Assembly (NCBI GenBank): GCA_027365225.1
Contig: DAHXNV010000008.1
Coordinates: forward strand, 21,756-85,755
Reading direction: 5' to 3'
Source: Gammaproteobacteria bacterium
GTDB taxonomy: Bacteria; Pseudomonadota; Gammaproteobacteria; Steroidobacterales; Steroidobacteraceae
DNA: 64,000 nucleotides
Numbering within the stretch: the stretch's first letter is position 1; the number at the start of each line of letters is the position of its first letter. Of the stretch, positions 25,637 to 33,941 are shown one piece after another. The notes under the pieces are model-generated. The model ran no database searches. It was not told the origin of the DNA and worked only from the letters and a program-made list of their open reading frames with translations. A program made the translations under genes and the position numbers.

Positions 25637-26272
25637 GTGAAGCTCTACACGTATTACCGAAGCTCTGCCGCTTACCGGGTCCGCATCGCGTTGAACCTCA
25701 AGGGCATTGCCTATGAGCAGGTGCCCGTGGACCTGCGCGCGGGTGCGCAGCGCGCGGCCGAGTACCTGGAACACAACCCGCAGGGCCTGGTGCCGAGCCT
25801 GCAGGACGGCGGCGTAACGTTCGGTCAGTCGCTCGCCATCATCGAGTACCTCGAGGAGAGGCACCCCGAGCCGCCGCTGCTGCCCGGCACGGCGCTCGAT
25901 CGCGCACGCGTGCGCGCACTGGCGCTCGCCGTCGCCTGTGACCTGCATCCGCTGAACAACCAGCGTGTATTGAACTACCTGCGCGGGCCGCTGGGTCAGG
26001 ACGAGAGCGCGGTCGAGGCATGGTATCGGCACTGGATCGCCGAAGGCCTCCGCGCCTTGGAGCAGATGGCGCGGCATACGAGCGACGGCCATCATCTGTA
26101 TGGCGGGCATGTCACGCTGGCCGACGTCTGTCTCGCCCCGCAGGTCTTCAATGCCCGGCGCTTCAACTGTGACCTCGCGCCCTACCCGACCCTGTGCAGC
26201 GTCGAGGCGTATCTCGCGACGCTTCCGGCCTTCGCCGCCGCCGCGCCCGCGGCGCAGGCGGATGCGCCCTGA
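25637..26272 (+). CDS. maiA: Maleylacetoacetate isomerase (zeta-class GST)
   Basis: 211 residues. The N-terminal thioredoxin-like domain begins KLYTYYRSSAAYRVRIALN, with the SSAAYRVRI glutathione/active-site motif of the zeta class. The C-terminal helical domain has DLHPLNNQRVLNYL. The enzyme isomerises maleylacetoacetate to fumarylacetoacetate in tyrosine breakdown, or maleylpyruvate in gentisate breakdown. No other gene of those pathways is adjacent. It converges with the next gene. Confidence 0.87.
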   Translation: MKLYTYYRSSAAYRVRIALNLKGIAYEQVPVDLRAGAQRAAEYLEHNPQGLVPSLQDGGVTFGQSLAIIEYLEERHPEPPLLPGTALDRARVRALALAVACDLHPLNNQRVLNYLRGPLGQDESAVEAWYRHWIAEGLRALEQMARHTSDGHHLYGGHVTLADVCLAPQVFNARRFNCDLAPYPTLCSVEAYLATLPAFAAAAPAAQADAP

Positions 26273-26280
26273 CGCGCCGC

Positions 26281-27171
26281 TCAGGCGTGCGGATCGCCGT
26301 TCCTGGCCGGCTCGAACAGTTCGGTTTTCAGGCGGAAGATCGCCGAGATGTCCTCGTCACCGTGGCCACGGGCGATGAGTTCGGCGTATTCTTCCAACAT
26401 GCGCTCGACCATCGGCAGTGAAACGCCGAACCGCGCCGCCATGTCGCGGCAGATGGTCAGATCCTTGGCGTGCAGTCGGACGCGGAAGCCCGCGGGATAG
26501 CTGCCGCGGAGCATGTTGGGCGCGCGATGCACGAAGTACCAGCTCGAGCCGGCGCCCTTGCTCAGCGTTTCGATGAGCTTCTCGAGCGGCAGGCCCTGCG
26601 CGTGCGCGAACGCCATCGCCTCGGCGACCGCCTCGATGATGCCCGCGCACATGATCTGATTGGTGGCTTTGGCGGCCTGACCGCTGCCGACCGGTCCGAA
26701 CAGCGTCACGGTGCGGCCCAGGGCTTGCAGCACGGGACGGGCCCGCTCGAAGGGCTCGGGGTCGCCGCCGCACATGATCGCGAGCGTGCCATCGCGCGCG
26801 CCCTCCACGCCGCCGCTCACCGGGCAGTCGAGAAAGCTCACGTCCCGGGGGCGAAGCAGATCGGCGGCGCGGCGCGCGGTGTCCGCGGCCGTGGTGGAGC
26901 AGTCGATCAACAGCGCGCCGGCGGAAAATCCCACGGTGAGCGCGCCCGCCATTTCCAACACATCGGCATCCGCCGAGACACAAGTCACCACCGCCTCGAC
27001 GCTCGCGGCCAGCTCGGCCGGTGATGCGCTGGGGGTGACGCCGAGTTCTTCCGCGAGCCTCTGGGCCTTGTGCGGCGTACGGTTCCAGATCGCGCTCAGC
27101 AGGCCCGCCTTGTGCAGATTGCGGGCCATGTGCACACCCATCGCGCCGAGTCCGACGAATCCCACACGCAT
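26281..27171 (-). CDS. NAD(P)-dependent beta-hydroxyacid dehydrogenase (3-hydroxyisobutyrate dehydrogenase-like)
   Basis: 296 residues. N-terminal Rossmann motif VGFVGLGAMGVHMARNL, substrate motif DCPVSGGVEGARDGTLAIM, and catalytic Lys in QAAKATNQIM near residue 168. The family oxidises small beta-hydroxyacids (3-hydroxyisobutyrate, tartronate semialdehyde) or reduces succinic semialdehyde/glyoxylate. Nothing beside it settles the substrate. The ATG at 27171 gives the normal family start. Confidence 0.83.
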   Translation of the reverse strand: MRVGFVGLGAMGVHMARNLHKAGLLSAIWNRTPHKAQRLAEELGVTPSASPAELAASVEAVVTCVSADADVLEMAGALTVGFSAGALLIDCSTTAADTARRAADLLRPRDVSFLDCPVSGGVEGARDGTLAIMCGGDPEPFERARPVLQALGRTVTLFGPVGSGQAAKATNQIMCAGIIEAVAEAMAFAHAQGLPLEKLIETLSKGAGSSWYFVHRAPNMLRGSYPAGFRVRLHAKDLTICRDMAARFGVSLPMVERMLEEYAELIARGHGDEDISAIFRLKTELFEPARNGDPHA

Positions 27172-27396
27172 CGCTGTCGCCGCCCCTCCGTCCGTTGCCC
27201 GTCATCCTCGGCCGCGACCCATGCAGCGTTGGCGTGTCGATGTGCGCGCCGCCGAAGGACACCCTGCGGCGGCAACGAACGTCCGCGCGCAACCGCGCGG
27301 TGCCGTGCCGCCCGGGACGGCCATCACGACGTGCCGGTCGCGATCCCCGTCCCCGACCCCGACTATAGGGCTATTGGGACGAGAGCGGAACCATGC

Positions 27397-27876
27397 TCAG
27401 GAGCTGGAATTCGATCCCGATCCGCAAAGCCGGTCCATTTCCTCGCGCGCTTTGATGCGCGCGGCATCGTCCTGCGCGCTGGTCATGTAATGGCGATGGC
27501 CGTTCTTGCCGACGGTGTACAGGCGCCGCGCATACAGAAGGTGCTGGTAGACCGCTTTGGCCTCCTTGCAGCGTTTGGCTCGCAGTCTGGCTTCCACCGT
27601 CGCGACGGTGCGCTCGGCCTTCCTGTGCTCGAGCGTGCGGTTCACCGCTTGATCTTCAGCCGCGACGCTGTCCTGCGCATGCGTCGCGCTGGCGCTCGAG
27701 GCGGCGGGTGTCCCGGTTTGCGCCCTGATGCGTACGGCTCCAGGGCGCCACTGATCGCTGAAGTGGACCACGCCATGTTTGCCCACCCAGCGATAGACGT
27801 TGGCGTGAGCCGCGGACACGGTCCCGGCGAGCAGTAAGGCGGCAATCGAGCTGATGCAGATCGCAGTGCGTGACAT
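27397..27876 (-). CDS. DUF4124-domain exported protein
   Basis: 159 residues. Signal peptide (SIAALLLAGTVSAAHA), then NVYRWVGKHGVVHFSD, the compact DUF4124 motif found at the N-terminus of many periplasmic proteins of proteobacteria. The C-terminal two thirds is basic and probably helical, with two cysteines (KRCKEAK and RLCGSG). Function unknown. It lies downstream of amtB, but a terminator hairpin separates them. The 225 bases after its stop contain no visible feature. Confidence 0.75.
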   Translation of the reverse strand: MSRTAICISSIAALLLAGTVSAAHANVYRWVGKHGVVHFSDQWRPGAVRIRAQTGTPAASSASATHAQDSVAAEDQAVNRTLEHRKAERTVATVEARLRAKRCKEAKAVYQHLLYARRLYTVGKNGHRHYMTSAQDDAARIKAREEMDRLCGSGSNSSS

Positions 27877-27970
27877 AGGTGGCTCCTGGCGGCGCGGAAC
27901 GCGAACCGGACCCCGCGGCGCCTTTTTTACTCTGGCACAGCTTGGACCGGCAGGCCAAGGCCTGGCTCTC

Positions 27971-28006
27971 AAAAATGAGATCCCCAGCCGGCAGGGCCGG
28001 CCGGGG
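27971..28006 (-). terminator. Intrinsic terminator of the ammonium transporter gene
   Basis: Reading the minus strand, an 11-bp GC-rich stem with one mismatch and a 3-base loop (28006-27982) begins 11 bases after the amtB stop. A T-rich stretch (ATTTTTG) follows about 6 bases beyond the stem. Confidence 0.6.
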
Positions 28007-28017
28007 ACCCGCACGCG

Positions 28018-29397
28018 CTACATGTCGTAGGCCCGCTCGCCATGTATCGTGGTATCCAGACCTTCGCGCTCGTCTTCCTCGGACACGCGCAGTCCGATCG
28101 TGTGCTTGACCAGGTAGAAGCCGATGGCCGCCACGACCGCGGTCCAGATGATCACGACGCCCACGGCCTTGGCCTGAATCAGCAGCTGCGCCCAGATGCC
28201 GGGATAAGCCGCGCCGCCCGGGCCCCCGAGCGCCGGGTCGTTGAAGATGCCCGTCGTCAGGGCACCAAAGACGCCCCCTAGGGCGTGGACGCCAAAGACA
28301 TCGAGCGCATCATCCACGCGAATCATCCTCTTGAGCCCCGTAACGCCCCAGAAGCAGATTGGGCCGACCGCCAGCCCGATCACGAAGGCACCCGGTATGC
28401 CGACATTGCCGGCCGCGGGCGTGATCGCCACCAGCCCGGCGACCGCACCCGAAGCAGCCCCCAGCATCGACGGCTTGCCTTTGATCAGCCACTCCGTAGC
28501 CATCCAGGTGAGCACCGCGCACGCGGTGGCAAGGTAGGTATTCATGAAGGCGAGCGCGGCCGAGCCGTTCGCCTCGAGAGCCGAGCCGGCATTGAAGCCG
28601 AACCAGCCGAACCACAAGAGCGAGGCGCCGATCATCGTCATGGTGATGCTGTGGGGCGGCATCGGCTCCTTGCCTAAACCGATGCGCTTGCCGAGGAACA
28701 TGGCGCCCACCAGCCCGGCGACCCCGGAATTGATGTGCACCACGGTGCCGCCGGCGAAATCCAGGGCGCCCCACTGCCACAAGAGGCCACCGACCGGTTT
28801 TGCGCCAGGCGCCGTGTCGAGTCCCGGCCAGTACCACACCATGTGCGCCACCGGGCAGTAGCAGAACGTGAACCAGAACACCAGGAACAGCAGAATGCCG
28901 GAGAACTTCACGCGCTCGACCAACGCGCCCAAGATCAAGCAGCAGGTAATGGCGGCGAAGGTGCACTGGAACGCAACGTACACCAGCTCGTTGAGCACGA
29001 CGCCTTTGGTGAAGGTGCCGATCGTGGAAAACGCGCCGGTCGCCGGATTGAACGTGCCGGCGAGGAACAGGCGGCTCAATCCGCCGATGAACGCGTTACC
29101 GGAGGTGAACGCCAGAGAGTAGCCGTAGACACACCACAGGACGGTGATGAGGGAAAACCCCACGAACACCTGCATCAGCACCGAGAGCATGTTCTTGGTG
29201 CGGACCAGGCCGCCGTAGAACAATCCGAGCGCCGGCACCGACATCAGCAGCACCAGGGCGGTGGAGGTCAACATCCACGCCGTGTCGCCCTTGTTCGGCA
29301 CGGCCGTGCCCGCGTGGGCCATCGACGGGCTGAGTGCCGCGAGGAGGAGGGCCGCCTTCGATACGAAGGACCTGGGGGTCTTTGTAGTGCTGTGCAC
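28018..29397 (-). CDS. amtB: Ammonium transporter AmtB
   Basis: 459 residues, inner-membrane channel of the Amt/Rh family with a cleavable signal peptide (about 1-29, ending AHA) and 11 predicted helices. LVLLMSVPALGLFYGGLVR is the typical first helix. DFAGGTVVHINSGVAGLVGA carries the first pore histidine, and DDALDVFGVHALGGVFGAL the second. It conducts ammonium and is normally gated by GlnK. No glnK lies beside it, unlike most amtB loci. A sigma-54 promoter is visible upstream, which fits NtrC control under nitrogen limitation. Confidence 0.93.
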   Translation of the reverse strand: MHSTTKTPRSFVSKAALLLAALSPSMAHAGTAVPNKGDTAWMLTSTALVLLMSVPALGLFYGGLVRTKNMLSVLMQVFVGFSLITVLWCVYGYSLAFTSGNAFIGGLSRLFLAGTFNPATGAFSTIGTFTKGVVLNELVYVAFQCTFAAITCCLILGALVERVKFSGILLFLVFWFTFCYCPVAHMVWYWPGLDTAPGAKPVGGLLWQWGALDFAGGTVVHINSGVAGLVGAMFLGKRIGLGKEPMPPHSITMTMIGASLLWFGWFGFNAGSALEANGSAALAFMNTYLATACAVLTWMATEWLIKGKPSMLGAASGAVAGLVAITPAAGNVGIPGAFVIGLAVGPICFWGVTGLKRMIRVDDALDVFGVHALGGVFGALTTGIFNDPALGGPGGAAYPGIWAQLLIQAKAVGVVIIWTAVVAAIGFYLVKHTIGLRVSEEDEREGLDTTIHGERAYDM

Positions 29398-29505
29398 GTT
29401 GTCTCCCGAGCGGTTCGGTTGAGTCGCGCGTTTTTGACCGATCGCGCCGCAATTCGGGCTGCACGATCGGCCGGGACGCGCGTAAGCTGATGACGCGGGC
29501 GCTGG

Positions 29506-29521
29506 TGCAGAAACCGTGCCA
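29506..29521 (-). promoter_or_regulatory. Sigma-54 (RpoN) promoter for amtB
   Basis: On the minus strand TGGCACGGTTTCTGCA matches the -24/-12 consensus TGGCAC-N5-TTGCA with one deviation (C for T). The essential GG and GC dinucleotides have the right spacing. It lies about 110 bases upstream of the amtB ATG and also within the divergent region before ubiK. Confidence 0.6.
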
Positions 29522-29635
29522 CGGAGATTTTCATTGTTGTTTCAGGAGCTTGAGCGTTTTGGTGCCGGGTGTGCGCACTGTTTCGGTGCCCGGCGCGAGA
29601 CGCTCCGCCCCAATACAGGGCATGCGAGGTGAGTG

Positions 29636-29890
29636 ATGACGGATTTGTTCGGTATCGATGCGATCGCCAGCCGGCTCGCCGAGAGCGTCCCGCCGGCCGT
29701 GCGTGCGGTGCAAAAGGATCTGGAGACCAATTTCCGGGCCGTGTTGCGCGCCAGCCTGAGCAAGCTCGACCTGGTGACCCGCGAGGAATTCGATACACAG
29801 ACCCGTGTGCTGCAGCGCACGCGGGAGCGCCTTGCCGAGCTCGAGGCTCGGCTGGCGCTGCTCGAGGGTGCCCCGGCGGCCGGCAAGTGA
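29636..29890 (+). CDS. ubiK: Ubiquinone biosynthesis accessory factor UbiK
   Basis: 84 residues. The N-terminal amphipathic helix (IDAIASRLAESVPPAVRAV) and the C-terminal coiled coil (VTREEFDTQTRVLQRTRERL) are the DUF526/YqiC (UbiK) pattern. UbiK associates with UbiJ and lipids in the soluble ubiquinone complex. GAGG lies 7 bases before ATG 29636; a GTG three bases earlier is possible. ubiJ is at 35594 in this window, not adjacent. comM follows after 33 bases. Confidence 0.85.
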   Translation: MTDLFGIDAIASRLAESVPPAVRAVQKDLETNFRAVLRASLSKLDLVTREEFDTQTRVLQRTRERLAELEARLALLEGAPAAGK

Positions 29891-29923
29891 TGCCGGTTGC
29901 GCTGACCGCCGCTGGCGTGTGCG

Positions 29924-31459
29924 ATGTTCTTCTCGCTCGCGCGACTGATCTGCCGCGCCCAGGTGGGGCTCGCGGCGCCGCTCGTGCAGGTGGAAGTCAC
30001 GTTGGCCGGCGGCCTGCCGGTGTTTCACATCGTCGGGCTGCCGGCCCCCGTGGTGAGGGAGAGCCGGGAGCGGGTCCGCGCCGCGCTGCTGTCCTGCGGG
30101 TTTGAGTTTCCCGCCGGACGCATCGTCGTCAATCTCGCCCCGGCCGAGATCCCCAAGGACGGTGGACGTTTCGAGCTGCCGATGGCCATCGGCATCCTGC
30201 TGGCATCCGGGCAATTGACCGCGCAGCCCGCAGCGCCCCCGTGCGAGGTGTACGGCGAGCTTGGTCTCGGCGCCGAAATACGGCCGGTCCGCGGCATTCT
30301 GCTCGCGGCCGCTCACGCGGGGCGCGCCGGCCACGAGCTCATCGTGCCCGCGGCCAATCTCGAAGAAGCGCTGATCGCCGGCACACCGGTGCGCTCGGCC
30401 TCACACCTGCGCGAAGTGTGCGCACACTGGTCCGGAGGGCACAGCCTGCCCCTGCACCGAGGGTCGCGACCCACAGGATCGGGGGCGGCGCATCGGCCGG
30501 ATCTGCGCGATGTGCGCGGCCAGCTGCGCGCCAAGCGGGCGCTCCTGATTGCGGCGGCCGGCGGCCACAACCTGCTGCTGATCGGTCCACCCGGCAGCGG
30601 CAAGACCCTGTTGGCGCGGCGCCTGCCGACGCTTCTGCCGCCGCTCACGGACGCCGAAGCGCTCGATTGCGCGGCCATCGCCTCGGTCAGCCAGGCGGGC
30701 TTTCGGTTGGAGCGCTATGGACAGCGGCCGTTTCGCGAGCCGCATCACACCGCTTCCGTACCGGCACTGGTCGGCGGCGGCGCCCGCGCGCTCCCCGGAG
30801 AGGTCACCCTGGCACACCATGGCGTGTTGTTTCTCGACGAGCTTCCCGAGTTCGACCGCCGGGCGCTCGAGGCGCTGCGCGAGCCGCTCGAGGCCGGCGT
30901 CGTCAACGTGTCACGCGCGGCGGTGCACGCGACCTATCCGGCGCGGTTTCAGCTCATTGCCGCCATGAACCCCTGTCCGTGCGGCCACGAGGGCGATGAA
31001 CAGATCCCATGCCGCTGCACCCCGGCGCAGGTCGCCCGGTACCGCGCGCGGCTCTCCGGTCCGCTGCTCGAGCGCTTCGATCTTCACGTTCCGGTGGATC
31101 GGCCCGAGCCTGGAGCGTTCAGCGCCGGCGCCGCGCGCGGCGAAGACAGTGCGGCGCTCGCCGAGCGCGTCGCCTGCGCCCGGGCGCGCCAGATTGCGCG
31201 TCAGGGCTGTTGCAACGCAGCGCTGACCGACGAGCACTGCGAGCGCTGGTGTGCCACGGATGCGGCGGGCGAGCGCCTGCTGGAGCAGGCCGTCGCGCGC
31301 TTCCATCTCTCGGCGCGGGCCCGCCGGCGCATCGTGAAGTTGGCTCGTACCATCGCCGATCTGGACTGCGGCGCCGGTGACATCACCCCCGCGCAGCTCG
31401 GCGAGGCGGTGATGCTGCGCTGCCTGGATCGAGAGCGTCTTACTTCGGTTTGCCCTTGA
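29924..31459 (+). CDS. comM: ComM/YifB-family AAA+ helicase (Mg-chelatase-like)
   Basis: 511 residues. N-terminal domain typical of YifB/ComM (VEVTLAGGLPVFHIVGLP). The AAA+ Walker A is LLIGPPGSGKTLLARRLP near residue 222 and Walker B GVLFLDELPEF. A zinc-like AMNPCPCGHEGDEQIPCRC segment lies near 345 and the C-terminal Mg-chelatase domain has LSARARRRIVKLARTIADL. ComM is a hexameric helicase that extends branch migration in natural transformation. Its final 20 bases overlap the end of the broken cytochrome gene on the other strand. Confidence 0.92.
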   Translation: MFFSLARLICRAQVGLAAPLVQVEVTLAGGLPVFHIVGLPAPVVRESRERVRAALLSCGFEFPAGRIVVNLAPAEIPKDGGRFELPMAIGILLASGQLTAQPAAPPCEVYGELGLGAEIRPVRGILLAAAHAGRAGHELIVPAANLEEALIAGTPVRSASHLREVCAHWSGGHSLPLHRGSRPTGSGAAHRPDLRDVRGQLRAKRALLIAAAGGHNLLLIGPPGSGKTLLARRLPTLLPPLTDAEALDCAAIASVSQAGFRLERYGQRPFREPHHTASVPALVGGGARALPGEVTLAHHGVLFLDELPEFDRRALEALREPLEAGVVNVSRAAVHATYPARFQLIAAMNPCPCGHEGDEQIPCRCTPAQVARYRARLSGPLLERFDLHVPVDRPEPGAFSAGAARGEDSAALAERVACARARQIARQGCCNAALTDEHCERWCATDAAGERLLEQAVARFHLSARARRRIVKLARTIADLDCGAGDITPAQLGEAVMLRCLDRERLTSVCP

Positions 31460-31871
31460 CTATCCGCGGATCGACCAGCGACACCACATCGTTGAGTGCC
31501 CGCTTGACCACCGCATCCCCTCGGTTCGCACCGCCGGCCTTGGGTGCCCCCGTGAGGCCCCGCCTCGTGGCAGGCGCTGCAGGTCCGCTCTAATGTTTGC
31601 CCGTGTTCGGCATGCTGAGGCCGCCGCTCGAGGCGCCCGCCGCGGGCGCGCCTGCCGGGCCGGCAGTGCCCCGCCCGGCGACCGCTTTCGTCTTGGACGG
31701 CGCGACGTTCCCTTGCGGCTTGTGGATGTACTCGGTCTCCGACAAGACTTCCCGTTCTTGCGTGTGGGCGCCGACGTAGCGTGCGACGACGAAGAAGACG
31801 ATGGCGACCGTCACGAGAGTGCCTATGACCAGGCTGAACACTCGGATGAAATGCGAGTCCTGCTTGCTCAC
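31440..31871 (-). pseudogene. Broken membrane-anchored cytochrome c5-like gene
   Basis: The frame from 31871 begins MSKQDSHFIRVFSLVIGTLV, an N-terminal membrane anchor and linker like those of c5-type cytochromes, and stops after SMPNTGKH at 31590. One frame over, directly at that point, reads LERTCSACHEAG, a complete CxxCH haem motif. The original frame then resumes with LTGAPKAGGANRGDAVVKRA and runs to a stop at 31440, giving a family-like tail. Two compensating single-base shifts therefore flank the haem site. The part between the haem motif and the tail, with the Met ligand region, is also missing. Sequencing error could explain the shifts but not the internal loss. Confidence 0.65.
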
Positions 31872-32141
31872 GATACCTCTCTCGGGAATCTGTGAACCGG
31901 GAAGGCGCCAGTATAGCCGCTCGCGGGCGCAATGGCTGAATTGGGCGCACGGCGGTGCTCGGGCAGCCTACCGGGGCGCCTCGGGGAGCATGCTCTCGGA
32001 ACCGCGGCGGCGTCTCCATGGACGGGCGCGCGTCGAGCCGCGTATCATTGCCCTCCCCCGGCGGAAGGGGCCGTGCAGGACACGTCCCTGGACAAGCCCC
32101 CGGCCCGGCCATCCGTGGCCAGGCGCGCGCCGTTGCGCGGT
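31872..32141. other. Intergenic region upstream of tRNA-Arg
   Basis: About 270 bases with no credible coding frame. It should hold the promoter of the tRNA; I could not pick it out with confidence. Confidence 0.4.
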
Positions 32142-32218
32142 GCGCCCGTAGCTCAGTTGGATAGAGTGGCAGCCTCCGAAGCTGCAGGTCGCTGGTTCGA
32201 ATCCAGTCGGGCGCGCCA
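32142..32218 (+). tRNA. tRNA-Arg (anticodon CCG)
   Basis: A full cloverleaf can be drawn. Acceptor GCGCCCG pairs with CGGGCGC, followed by discriminator G and an encoded CCA. The D arm contains AGCTCAGTTGGATAGAG. The anticodon stem GCAGC/GCTGC encloses loop CTCCGAA (anticodon CCG), and the T arm has GGTTCGAATCC. It reads CGG arginine codons. The last 19 bases are duplicated 140 bases downstream. Confidence 0.95.
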
Positions 32219-32279
32219 ATTTGCACGGATCGGTGGACCCGAGCGGTCGGGCGGTTGGTTCGACAAACGCGCCGGGAGC
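32200..32279 (+). repeat. Direct repeat copy 1 (tRNA-Arg 3' end plus flank)
   Basis: 80 bases starting inside the T arm of tRNA-Arg and running past the CCA. It is repeated at 32340-32419 with about four mismatches. The shared part includes the T-arm/acceptor end and about 60 bases of flank ending ACAAACGCGCCGGGAGC. Confidence 0.85.
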
Positions 32280-32339
32280 GCGTTTGGACGGTGCGCAGCA
32301 CCGGCCCCGCAGGGGCGCCCGCCAGGGACGGTGGGGCGC

Positions 32340-32419
32340 AATCCAGTCGGGCGCGCCAATTTGCACGGATCGGTGGACCCGAGCGATCGGGCGGTCGGTG
32401 CGACAAACGCGCCGGGAGC
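32340..32419 (+). repeat. Direct repeat copy 2 (tRNA-Arg 3' end plus flank)
   Basis: Second copy, 140 bases after the first. It holds only the final 19 bases of the tRNA, so it cannot fold as a tRNA. No integrase or foreign gene lies between the copies, only 60 GC-rich bases. A local tandem duplication is simpler than an integrated element. Confidence 0.85.
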
Positions 32420-32467
32420 AAGCGCGGCCGGACCGCAAGACGCTTGAACAGCGAGGAACTCGACGCG

Positions 32468-33235
32468 ATGAAAGCCGTTTCCCTGGCCATTCTCACCCTG
32501 CTTCTCGCGCCTGCGGCAGCAGTGGCCACCGCGGCGCCGAGCGCGACCTCGGCGGGCAAGTTCACCGGCAAGGGCCAGCTCGGCTTTCTTGCCTCCCAGG
32601 GCAACGCGCACGGCAAGTCCGGCAACTTCGCGCTCGATCTCAGTTATGTCATCGGGCCCTGGAAGCACATGTTCGATCTGACCGGTCTGTACGGACAGAG
32701 CCAGGGCATCGTATCCGCCGAGCGCTGGACGGCCCTGTGGCAGACCAACCGCAGCCTCAGCGCCGACGTGTTCGCCTTCGGCTCGCTGCGCTACGAGCAC
32801 GACATGTTCGACGGCTTCCAGTACCAGCGCAACCTATCGGCCGGCTTCGGCTATACGGTGCTGAAATCCAAATCCATCACGCTGAGCACGCAGCTCGGCG
32901 CCGGCTACATGATGTCCCGGCCGGAACTGCTCATCCGCAACGCGCAAGGCGCCGTGGTCGAGCGCATCCCGCAGCTCGTTCAGAACTACGCGATCGCCAC
33001 CGCGGGTATCAATTACGATGAGAAAATCACCTCGACCACGACGATTACGGACAAGCTGCTGGTGGACGCCGGATCGCAAAACACGCTTCTCACCAATCGG
33101 CTCGCCTTCACGGTGAAGATCTCAACCAAGCTCGCGATGAGCCTGGGCTATGACATTCAGGATAACACCCGTCCGCCGGCCGGCATCAAGACTCTCAACT
33201 CGACCGAAATGGTCAATCTGGTCTACGCGTTCTGA
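32468..33235 (+). CDS. DUF481-family outer-membrane protein
   Basis: 255 residues. Signal peptide (MKAVSLAILTLLLAPAAAVA), then KGQLGFLASQGNAHGKSGNF, the typical DUF481 (YdiY-like) start with its GN..S pattern. Repeated amphipathic strands follow, ending in NLVYAF with terminal Phe, as for a beta-barrel. The physiological role is not known. The ATG at 32468 gives the signal peptide. Its last 13 bases overlap the end of the GST gene on the other strand. Confidence 0.83.
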   Translation: MKAVSLAILTLLLAPAAAVATAAPSATSAGKFTGKGQLGFLASQGNAHGKSGNFALDLSYVIGPWKHMFDLTGLYGQSQGIVSAERWTALWQTNRSLSADVFAFGSLRYEHDMFDGFQYQRNLSAGFGYTVLKSKSITLSTQLGAGYMMSRPELLIRNAQGAVVERIPQLVQNYAIATAGINYDEKITSTTTITDKLLVDAGSQNTLLTNRLAFTVKISTKLAMSLGYDIQDNTRPPAGIKTLNSTEMVNLVYAF

Positions 33236-33927
33236 GCGCCGTGATCGCCGCGGCGCAGATCCTCGGTGACCACGCCCGCAGCGCGCGCCTCCTGCTCGTG
33301 GCTTGAATCCCGCCAGGGCTCCTCGAGCGCCGCCTCGTACCAGAAGCGCATCGCCGGTAGCTCGAGCAGCCGCCGCGCGTACTCCAGCGCCGCCGCTGGA
33401 AGCGGCAGCTCGTAGGTCTGGATGCGAAACGCCACCGGCGCGAAGAATGCATCCGCGCCGCCGCAGGCCGCGCCGGCGAGATACGGTCCGCCGAAACGCC
33501 GCAGGCCATCCTGCCAGAGCGCCTGCAGCCGCTCGAGATCGGTGCGCAGCGCGCCCTCGATGCGCTGCAGTCGCACGCGCAGGCCGCAGTTCATGCCGCA
33601 GATCTGGCGCAGGGCGCCAAAGCCGGAATGCATCTCGGCGGCCGCGCAACGCGCGAAGGCACGCGCGAGCGGATCGCCCGGCCAGACGCCCGCATGGCGC
33701 TCGGCCAGATACTCCACGATCGCGAGGGAATCCCAGACGACCGTCGAGCCGTCGTGCAGGCAAGGCACCTTGCCGTTGGGCGAGAACCTGGAAAAGTCGT
33801 GGGGCTGGGCGGCGGTCCCGAACGGAACCAGCCGCTCATCGAACGGGATCCCGAGGGTGCGCATCAGCACCCAGGGGCGCAGCGACCAGGAGGAATAATT
33901 TCTATTGGCGATGTAGAGCGTGTACAT
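33223..33927 (-). CDS. Glutathione S-transferase family protein
   Basis: 234 residues. N-terminal thioredoxin-like domain: YIANRNYSSWSLRPWVLMRT (the NYSSWS motif of a bacterial GST subgroup), cis-Pro in GKVPCLHDG and WDSLAIVEYLAERH for the glutathione gamma-glutamyl contact. The C-terminal helical domain follows. Substrate unknown. The start at 33927 lies 14 bases after the ubiB stop, so it is the tail gene of the ubiquinone operon, a placement of unclear meaning. Confidence 0.83.
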   Translation of the reverse strand: MYTLYIANRNYSSWSLRPWVLMRTLGIPFDERLVPFGTAAQPHDFSRFSPNGKVPCLHDGSTVVWDSLAIVEYLAERHAGVWPGDPLARAFARCAAAEMHSGFGALRQICGMNCGLRVRLQRIEGALRTDLERLQALWQDGLRRFGGPYLAGAACGGADAFFAPVAFRIQTYELPLPAAALEYARRLLELPAMRFWYEAALEEPWRDSSHEQEARAAGVVTEDLRRGDHGAQNA

Positions 33928-33941
33928 GAGTCGCTTCCCGG

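Noticed and set aside
32142..32468. Genomic island inserted at tRNA-Arg
   Set aside because: No integrase or foreign genes follow; only 60 bases lie between the repeat copies, and core genes continue on both sides.
32153..32625. Minus-strand peptide reading PDWIRTSDLQLRR near the tRNA
   Set aside because: This is the known spurious translation of a tRNA gene's complement and does not mark a real protein.
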